Source: Bacteroidota bacterium
Lineage (GTDB): Bacteria; Bacteroidota; Bacteroidia; UKL13-3
Reading direction: 5' to 3'
DNA: 64,000 nucleotides
Assembly (NCBI GenBank): GCA_030680835.1
Contig: JAUXUD010000033.1
Coordinates: 55,409-119,408 of the forward strand
Shown here: piece by piece, positions 35,001 through 42,100 of the stretch
Position numbering within the stretch: the stretch's first letter is position 1
How the letters are laid out: each line of letters begins with the position of its first letter
The notes under the pieces: generated by a model
What the model was told of the DNA's origin: nothing
Seen by the model: the letters and a program-made list of their open reading frames with translations, nothing else
The model's database searches: none
Position numbers and translations under genes: made by a program

Positions 35001-35796
35001 TACTACAGCAGGTGGTGTATACACAGGAACCTTTAATGGTACCGGTTTCTATGGCGTAAACAGTTATGCAGGACTTCTGTTGTTAAACAGGGCATCAGCA
35101 GTTTCATCATGGATGTTTGATGGTACGCATGTTACCACAACAGGTTCAAATGCAGCTCCTGTATTAAGCAGAACCGGCATGTTAAATTATGGTCAGTATG
35201 GAATCGGTGGTGATACACTGGTGAATCCATTGCCTGTAAACATGTTGTTCTTTACTGCAAGAAATGTAAACGGCGATGTGAACCTGAACTGGGCTACTGC
35301 AACCGAAACCAACAACAAAGGCTTTATGGTTGAACGTTCAATTAATGGCGTTGACTTTGAAGATATGGTATTTGTTGAAGGAAAAGGAAACAGCAAATCG
35401 ACCACACAATACGGAAAAGAAGATGTTGCCGCATTTGCCAAAGCAGGCGTACCAACTTTATACTATCGTTTGAGACAAGTTGATTTTGACGGCGCATTAA
35501 CCTATTCTTCAATTGCAGTGGTAAACGAAAATGATATATTGGGTGATGACATCAAAGTGTTCCCGAATCCGTTTGAAACCAACGTGGGTGTGCGTATCGA
35601 ATCTACTGCAGGTTCTGCAACAATCCAGTTAATGGACATGCACGGAAGAATGATCAGCGAAGAAAAAATCAGCACCAAAGCAGGTACTACTTATTATGAA
35701 ATGAAAAACATGAGCAATCTTGCTAAAGGTGTTTATTTCGTAAGGGTATCGATTAATGGAGCCGGAAAAACCATTAAGGTTACAAAGGCAAACTAG
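26029..35796 (+). CDS. Giant T9SS-exported surface protein with three beta-helix repeats and GEVED domains
   Basis: 3255 residues. ATG 26029 (or 26053) precedes a signal peptide (SSILLLLLFFSFYAQAQ). Order: a discoidin-like domain (about 35-165), a CARDB-like segment (about 170-280), three long repeats starting near residues 287, 857 and 1430 that resemble right-handed parallel beta-helices (DIRPGTYTGQV, SVIDSNVINGGAY, GYYGLYFYYNQ), two copies of a bipartite beta domain plus GEVED unit (from about 1892 and 2354; GEVED marked by ADLNDDGDFIDVGE and YGYGETEDY), then a long beta region and a type A sorting domain from about 3174 (VFPNPFETNVGVRIEST). An adhesin or matrix protein is most likely; no enzyme motif is visible. 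Confidence 0.85.
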   Translation: MEKASTKTMRITRSSILLLLLFFSFYAQAQVNIAPNATASASTCNTGACSTLNDLNFGTCGTQQMWISTATPPSGAEWLEFTWTSPVTTNKITIHHGQTTGRFLAGGIIQSWNGSAYVNQFTFSGLSQSNCVNDVNFPPFTSTKLRITGFVPGPTGQQSNMNFREIEVWQAVLGINNAGVVSIDSPSVYCTAGLKNVFATIKNFGTNIIDTVSVGWSVNGTAQTSLTYLGILDTAGGSGSSTAQVSLGTYTFPTTPVALKVWTYNPNNSADTINNNDTAYASKAPSMGGVFTIDPAGSGTTNFTTFADAITALNANGICAPVVFNVAAGTYTVTSAITIGNIVGVNATNTITFEGTNAATRIITGSIANSAVIVMNGSKYIYWRNLTVTNTNPAPAGIAMVGAVSNIKIFKCTVNIPIQSGTSTTGYGIIATGTANGYGVSGMSGDSIVIDSNTINGGGYALVCYGVQNANANRGIQIRNNITNNTNYFGAYIAYNFNPLDIIGNTFNMQGQNYGYYGLYFYYNQSSNTTQAHQIIGNKILNFGGYGIYLYYPINNASATPVKVYNNTISSGTNSSYTGYYGIYLYQASSTYQAEIYHNTIVMNGPTTSTTYTCFYNTGSTVTLIKNNVFAVTAGTATPLYLATNPTGNVVNYNNYYKYVTPATSNLVYRGGFYNPSTYKTATAGGDSSFNVLPSFVSISPVPGNYHLTDGCNGYGFDLTAFVPTDIDGDLRAITPNPGSDEFIGGVANNLFAQTLLTPAPPIALGSQDLKFIVKNIGNNTVTSFNASYKLNAGTPVTQAWSGTMASCAQDTVIFTGANQVTMGSTNTLKVYTAAPNGNPDADKNNDTISVVLYAPLNGTYTVGGTAPDFATPNAAVAALSAFGVGGPVIFDIRPGTYTGQVDINTAIIGASATNTITFEGNNAATRIITSSTSGGVTFRIKDAKYIKVRNLTIANTYVGGTCGGFAVVGSTSSYNASNNSITKCIINLPVESGTTSYGYGIVFTGTVTGAGLASMGADSSVIDSNVINGGAYGIVHYGSSNASYNRGIQVRNNVANNINAYGGYISSNYNPVDVIGNTFNMQGQNYGYYGLYFYYNQSNNATVSHNIIGNKIQNFGGYGLYCYYPINSTAAAKVKIYNNTIVGGTGSSYPGYYGVYLYQANSAYIAEVYHNTIVMNGSGTSTSYTCFYNTGSTSTRIKNNIFAVTAGSYTPLYLGTNPTGNVVNYNNYYNYTNPATGNLLYRSGYYNPSNYLSATAGGDSSFNSRPAFVSISPVPGNYHLTDGCNGYGVDLTADVPTDIDGDTRAITPNPGSDEFAGGVADNIMALSILTPVAPITLGAQDLKFIVKNIGSNTVTSFNASYKLNTSSTVTQAWSGSMVTCSQDTVTFTGANQITMVSTNNLKVYTAAPNGNPDSDKTNDTITTVMFAPLSGTYTVGGTTPDFANLQLAAAALSYGVGGPVVFDIRPGTYTGQVIVQGPVLGTSASNTVTFEGNNASTRIVTSNMSGQATFKIVNASYIKVRNLTIENTYATGNCGAFASIGAANSYQSSNNSIIKCVINLPIETTTSFYGYGICFTSSASGTGVSTMGSDSSVIDSNVINGGAYAIVHYGTQNASYNRGLKIRNNVTNNTSYFGAYMPYSYNAIDLLNNTFNMMSQVYGYYGVYFYYNQNSSSTDSHNIKGNRVLNFGGYGIYLYYPQASSTALKTNIYNNLIVGGIGSSYLGYYGIYLYQASSAYVAEVYHNTFVMRNSAGTSTTYTGFYNTGSSSTLIKNNIFAVTAGAYTPLYCATSPIGNNVNYNLYYNATSPTATLLYRGANYTAANYLSATAGGDSSYNANPLFVDPATYNYAVTTCFVGTDLTALVPNDINNVVRNVPPKVGAYENSIPISYGSSSAVQVTGAVPPGATDAAVLRIPVVMGGCGSGLVTDMRFNTVGTTAVANIVSAKLYKTGASRVFSNTNLLGTVFAPSGQFAFSISDPINRDFGDTTNYWLAYDVSASATPTNLLDARVDSINVLGIYRIPANNNPSGNLVVTAPMTYVGSDVIHPLLTTVQPGTAQNQILRINVIGSSSGAPINATQFDFNTNGGAQDTLNLLNAKLYYTGSSSTFSAATLFGTYAPTGLSTMTWPGYSITGLQQLANNNNYFWLTYDLKSGAVLGDSVDAEMVSVVVNGTTQYPSSGAPAGSRKIRAPYCTSAATTTADGEIMNVTVGVLNNSSTCATTGGPGSLLNRYSDYTNLNPVNMVAGLPLNFSVLTATCGGNYTGVLGIWADLNDDGDFIDVGETLHMSTTFTYGAGVYRTGTLTIPCTANAGVLRMRVALIETGTSPISPCGTYGYGETEDYLINVVSGSPVHNASKVVQVTGAVIAGSTDVPIIRVPVKVQSSPCNPGIVTEVRLNTSGTSLVSNIVSAKLYKTGTSPVFSTGNLLATLFSPSGQMIFSVNDTVNNDTNNYWLAYDVSSSAANGATLDARADSIYAFGNYYIPNPNDPAGNRVVSVPMSYVSSTSFQPDLTQVEQNSVNNIILMVPVTMSATGAPVNVTNFNLSTTGSAAPSTNIASAKVWYTGASSSFAATTQFGATSTSPNGAFSVAGSQALINGVNYFWVTYNIPSSAIIGDSVDIVINGVTIDGVPQTPTVTAPVGSRKIRAPYCIPTYVDGCATVDYIDSVWVGTTLVNVSNCNGNYNHYANVVWPTFYQGGTYTIKLSYGPDGTQYSQAWIDYNNDGDFADAGENLPVQVPANAGSNGKSFITFTIPVSNQSGLLRLRIRGGDDVQPSPTQYCGASNSTWGETEDYTINVDVAPLVTYVWTGTTSTDATVATNWTPSRTAPNLNDKLVFNLGGTINVTNVPTNTVRAVELANSTVVNISGTTGNVISAKDSLILGANTRINTNSLVVAVGTGVTSSGVQTGTGKVYGNMRLWVGSTTTSVSFPLSDNAGTTRTVGLTYTTAPTTTGSITAAFVATAPGNAGLPITDAGITAKRAGINGFWTLATTTAGGVYTGTFNGTGFYGVNSYAGLLLLNRASAVSSWMFDGTHVTTTGSNAAPVLSRTGMLNYGQYGIGGDTLVNPLPVNMLFFTARNVNGDVNLNWATATETNNKGFMVERSINGVDFEDMVFVEGKGNSKSTTQYGKEDVAAFAKAGVPTLYYRLRQVDFDGALTYSSIAVVNENDILGDDIKVFPNPFETNVGVRIESTAGSATIQLMDMHGRMISEEKISTKAGTTYYEMKNMSNLAKGVYFVRVSINGAGKTIKVTKAN

Positions 35797-35817
35797 GTTT
35801 TGATTTAAGATTAATAA

Positions 35818-35850
35818 CAAAAAAAGGGTGGCTTCGGCCGCCCTTTTTTT
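35818..35850 (+). terminator. UUCG-tetraloop terminator, copy 1
   Basis: Stem GGGTGGC-ttcg-GCCGCCC (one G-U pair) extended by A/T pairs and a T7 run. The same core hairpin follows the second giant gene. The rest of the 318-bp gap (35851-36115) is AT-rich with no gene or clear promoter seen. Confidence 0.9.
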
Positions 35851-36115
35851 GTTTATTATTAAATAAAAATTATGAAAATTTTAAGTGAATTATATTTAAT
35901 TTCGTTAATCTGTTTTTAATTTAACAGGTTCAATGCAAATCAAATTGTATTTTTCTCCTTCTTCCCCCACTGGCAAAAGCTTTCCCTGGAACAGTACCAT
36001 CTGGAATAATTAGACTTTACGGATTCTCCCTTGTTATTTTTTCAATATCCGGTTTGGTTTGTTAAAGTTAACAGATGGTCTGGATGTTTTTTTTCAAATA
36101 AATTATTAATCACTT

Positions 36116-39100
36116 ATGAAAACATTTACAAACTCAAAAAAATTATTTTTGCGGGTGACACTTATTGTGCTTTTTATTTTAGGAATAAGCGGATCATTCA
36201 TTCTAACAGGTCAAACATTAACCAATTACACATTTAATTATTCAACGGGTACTTATGTTCCTATAAGCGGTGGAACTTTATTGGGTTCAACTACCGTTGA
36301 CGACGAGTTGTATTTAGACTCTACCACAACAGGAGTTTTGGGAACCCTTACCGGAAATTCGGGAGGCGGTTTCCCGATCGGATTTAATTTTAATTTAAAC
36401 GGAACGGTTTACGACCGTTTGGCTGTAAGCACTAACGGATGGATTGGGCTGGGAATTTCAAGTATGACACCCATGGTAAACCTGAATACATCTACATGGG
36501 CAGGATATTGGGAGTATGTTTTATCTGCCGGTTTTGCATCGGGTCAGCCCATTCCCTTACAAAACAAGATTTCGGTATTGTGCACCGATTTGCAGGCGCG
36601 AACCGGTTCATCCATACGGATTGAAACAATCGGAACCGCACCCTACAGGACTTGCGTAATTCAGTGGGCAAATTACCGTAAATATGGAGCAACCAATGAC
36701 ACTTTTAATTTTCAGATCCGGTTAAATGAAACTACAGACTCGGTTAACTTTTCATACGGACCCTTTGTTTCAGATGTAAATGATGGAGCCCCACAGGTTG
36801 GAATATTAACTTCAGCCGGATTTGTTAACAGAACAAGCAGCACCTCATGGGCAAGTACTACTGCGGGTTCAACCAATGCTGCTGTAATTACTTTAACCAA
36901 TGCAATTAAACCTGCAAATGGTGCTAATTTTGGCTGGGGCATGCCGCCTAAGGTTTATGTATCTTCTACAGTTGAAGCACCCATTTTAACCAATGTGGGT
37001 CCGGGTTCAACCAATGAACCGGTTGTAAGACTTAAAGTGGTAGTTGCAGGACTTTCGGGTACCCTTCGTTTAGGCGGATTAAATGTAAATACAAACGGAA
37101 CCACTTCATTAAGTGAAATTTCAAATCTCAAAATATTTTATACAGATACCTCAACTGTTTTTTCAACGGGCAGACAATATAGTTCAACTATTTTTACCCC
37201 CTCAGCCAACAATCCAATTATTGATTCAATAGATTTAACCACTGGCAATAATTATTTCTGGGTAACTTATGATGTATCTTCATCGGCTTCACTTGGAAAT
37301 TATATTGATGGCGCCGTTACAACCATAACTGTTGGGGGTACTGCTGCAATCCCAACTGTAACTTCTCCTGCCGGCAGTAGGCAGATTCAGGCTTTAATGA
37401 CATATGTGGGTTCAACTTCAGCACAACCTGATATTACTAAAATTCAAAGAGGAACCACTAATAATAAAATTTTGCGAATCGATGTACAAATGAGTGCAAC
37501 CGGCTCACCGGCCAATGTTACTAATTTCGACTTAAGTACAAACGGTTCATCAAGTATATCAACCAATATTACCAATGCAAAAGTTTGGTATACGGGTTCA
37601 AGTACAACTTTTGCAACAACTAATCAGTTTGGTGCTACATCCACTGCTCCGGGGGCAACTTTTAGTGTTACCGGATCACAGTCATTGCTGAATGGGTTTA
37701 ATTATTTCTGGATAAGCTATGATGTTCCTGCAACGGCAATCATAGGGGATTCGCTGGATGCAGAAATTGTGGGATTTAATGTGGCCGGTTCCTACCAATA
37801 TCCTACTGTAACAGCGCCTGCGGGCAACCGGAAAATAAGGGCGCCTTATTGTGTATCTGCAGCAACCGCAACCGGTGATGAAGAAATATGGGGTGTTTCT
37901 TTCGGTACATTAAATAATGTTTCAACATGTACTACCACTGCCCCGGGTCCGGGTTCTTCCAATCAGTTGTATTCAAATTATACCACCTCGGTTACGGCGC
38001 CTGATATTGCATCGGGAATACCTACACTACTATCGGTTACTAAAGGAACCTGTGGGGGTTTTTACGGTGAAGTAATTGCCGCTTATATTGATTATAACCA
38101 GGATGGAGTTTTTGGAACCGGTGAAACGGTTTTTACTTCTACTTATGCAACGGGTTCAAACAACCAGGTTATTTCGGGAGTGGTTACTGTACCCTGTACA
38201 GCTTTAAGTGGCAATACCCTGATGCGTATTGTATATGTTGAAGGAACTGGAGCTCCTGCTTGTGGAACCTACACCTGGGGAGAAACAGAGGATTATCTGA
38301 TTAATATCGTTAATGGTCCGCCGGTTTATACTTCTTCATCGGCCATTCAGGTTACAGGTGTGGTAGCTGCCGGAACCAGTGATGTTCCGATACTGCGTGT
38401 ACCGGTAAAAGTTTCAGCTTCTCCATGCAATCCGGGTGTTATCACCGAGCTGAGATTTAATACCGTGGGTACTACAAATGTTGCGAATATATTAAGCGCT
38501 AAGTTGTATAAAACAGGAGTCGGTTCAACCTTTAATACCAGTAACCTGCTGGGCACCTTGACAGCGCCCAGCGGATCGATGGTATTTTTAATTACAGATA
38601 CCGTAAATAACGACAGTAACAATTATTGGCTGGCATATGATGTTTCAGCAACTGCCTCAAATGGCAATGTATTGGATGCAAAAGTTGACAGCATACAGGC
38701 TTTTGGAACTTACTATATTCCTGCCAATAATAATCCTTCCGGCAACCGATTGATTTCAATTCCAATGACCTATATCGGTTCCAATGTAAATCACCCGGAT
38801 ATAAGCAAAGTTGAAACCAATTCAGTTAATAACAGATTGCTCAGAATTATGATCAGAACCAGTTCAACCGGCTCCCCATTAAATGTTACCCAATTTAGTT
38901 TAACTACAAATGGGGGAGGAATAGATACATCAAATATTTTGAACGCTAAAATATGGTATACGGGTGCAAGCAATACATTTGCAACAAGCTCGCAATTTGG
39001 TTCAAGCTATACAGTAAGCAGTCCCACTGCGGCAAGCTGGGCACCTTATACAATAACAGGTACACAACCTTTAAATAACGATACCAATTATTTTTGGTTA

Positions 39101-42100
39101 ACCTATGATATTAAAGCTTCGGCCATAGTCGGAGATTCGGTGGATGCAGAACTCGCATCATTTATTTTAGGAGGTGTAACACAAACGCCTTCAACTACAG
39201 CTCCTGCCGGAGTGAGGTTAATCAGAAATCCGTATTGCAATTCGGGTGCATTTTATACCGATTATGACGATATCGGACAAGTAGTTTTTACACAGGGTGC
39301 AAATACAATTTTAAACAATGGCGTTGGTTGTACGCCGGCACAGTCAAACACCAATGCCAATAAACAATATACCAATTACACACTCTTACCTCCTGCTAAT
39401 ATCATTAAAAATGTTCCCGTTAACTTTAATATATGTGATATTTCAGGAACAACATTTACAGTTGGAGCATACCTGGGTATTTTTATTGATTATAATCAGA
39501 ATGGGACTTTCGATACAGGAGAATTGGTTTATGCATCTACTGTATCATCAACAGTTGGCCATACCGGTACATTTACCATTCCTTGCGGAATTACCCCTGG
39601 CAATACGCGTATGCGCATTATTATGCAATCCTATAACCCTGTAACCAACCCCTGCCTGATAGCAAATGCAAATTATTATTATGGTGAAACGGAAGATTAC
39701 ATCATCAATATTACTGACAATCCGATTACTTACTTAAGCAGTACTGCCATTCAGCAAACCGGTTTAACTGCTCCGGGTTCAACAGATGTTGCCATCTTGC
39801 GTGTTCCTGTTAAAGCAATAGGTTGTGGTGTGGGTATTGTTTCTGAAATGCGTTTTAATATTACAGGTACAACTACTGCTGCAAATATTTTATCAGCCAA
39901 ACTATATAAAACAGGTAACAGCACTTTGTTTACCAACAGCAATTTAATCGGACAGATATTTGCACCCACCGCACAAATGGTATTTACCTTTAATGATACC
40001 TTATCGGGTTTGCTGGGTGATACAAATAATTATTGGCTTGCATATGATATTTCATCGAGTGCTTCAACCAGCGCTAACTTTATAGATGCAACTTTTGATA
40101 GTATTTTGGCAATAGGTGCATATAGAATTCCAACCGTTAGTGCTCCCGCAGGCAATAAGCAAATTAACCTGGCCATGACTTATGTGAGTTCAACTTCGTC
40201 GCATCCCGATCTTTCTAAAATTGAGCGGAACACAAACAACAACCGGATTTTACAGATTATCGTAAATGGAAGCGCAACAGGTTCGCCCATTAATGTTACG
40301 GTATTCGATTTGAGCACTAACGGTTCAGCAACTCCTGATACCAATATTACCAATGCAAAAGTATGGTATACCGGAAGCAGTACAACATTTAACACAGGTG
40401 CTCAGTTTGGATCCGCATCAATAAGACCGAGTGGTGCCTTTGCAATAAATGGTTTTCAACCTTTGTTGAATGGAACCAATGTGTTTTGGGTAACTTATGA
40501 TGTTCCTGCAACGGCTTTGATTGGCGACTCGGTAGATGCAGAAATTACAGGCATTACCGTTGGAGGTACATCACAAATTCCTACAATTACAGCTCCGGCC
40601 GGATCACGCATAATAAGGGGACCTTACTGTAATTCTGCTGCAACTACAAATGCAGATGGTGAAATTTTTAATGTTGCCATCGGAAATCTTAACAATACTT
40701 CCTCATGTTCTACAACAGGCAGCGGACCCGGTTCAGTTTTGAACAGGTATTCCAATTATTCCAATTTAACTGCAACCAATATGGTTGCTGGTCTGCCCCT
40801 GAATTTCTCAATAAATACTGCAACATGCGGTGGTAATTATACCGGCGTTTTGGGTATTTGGGCTGATCTTAACGGAGATGGTGACTTTACCGATCCGGGA
40901 GAGACTTTACATATGTCGCCAACTTTTACTTATGGAACTGCAGTGTTCAGAACAGGCACCATAACCATTCCATGTAATGCAAATCCGGGTGAAACCCGTT
41001 TACGGGTTACCCTGATTGAAACAGGTACCAGCCCCATTGCTCCATGCGGAACTTATGGTTATGGCGAAACAGAAGACTATTTAATTAATATTATCAGTCA
41101 GCCTGCAAACTATACTTCTTCGGCTGCGATACAGATTACGGGTCCTGTAGTTTCGGGTGCAACCAATGTGCCGGTATTGCGTATTCCGGTTAATATAACT
41201 GCTACACCCTGTATGCCCGGAGTGATCACCGACTTTAACTTTAATACAATTGGAACAACTGTTGTGGCAAACATACTTTCAGCAAAATTATATGCAACCG
41301 GAAATTCCAGCACATTTAATACTTCTAAATTATTAGGTACTGTTGCTTCTCCAAGTGGCGCATTTACATTTACAGTTACCGATACGGTTGTAAACGACAC
41401 CAACAATTACTGGCTTGCTTATGATGTTTCATCTTCAGCACCAAATGGAAATTTACTCGATGCACGCATTGACAGTTTAAATGCTTTTGGCAACTGGTTC
41501 ATACCTGCCAATGGCAATCCAACAGGCAGCAGAATTGTTTCGGTACCGATGACCTATCTAAGTTCAACAACTTCACATCCCGATTTATCTAAAGTAGAAA
41601 GAGGAACCCCCAATAACCGGATTTTAAGGATTGATATTGTTACCGGCGTAACGGGTGCTCCCATTAATGCAACCAATTTTGATTTCAGCACCAACGGTTC
41701 GGCAACACCGGCAAGCAATATTAGCAATGCAAAAGTTTGGTATACCGGATCAAGTAATACGTTTGCCGCAACTACACAGTTTGGTTCAACCTCAACAACC
41801 CCGAGTGGTTTATTCAGTGTTACCGGTTCACAAGCTCTGGCCAATGGCAATAACTATTTCTGGCTTAGCTACGATGTACCTGCAACTGCAATTGTAGGAG
41901 ATTCACTGGATGCTGAATTATCAGGTATCACCATTGACGGAGTATCACGTACTCCAATAGTAACAGCACCGGCCGGCTCACGGATAATACGTGCTCCTTA
42001 TTGTACTTCAGCAGCAACAACAAATGGGGATGGGGAAATATTAAATGTAACTATCGGGAACTTAAACAATACTTCCACTTGTACTACAACAGGTGGAGGA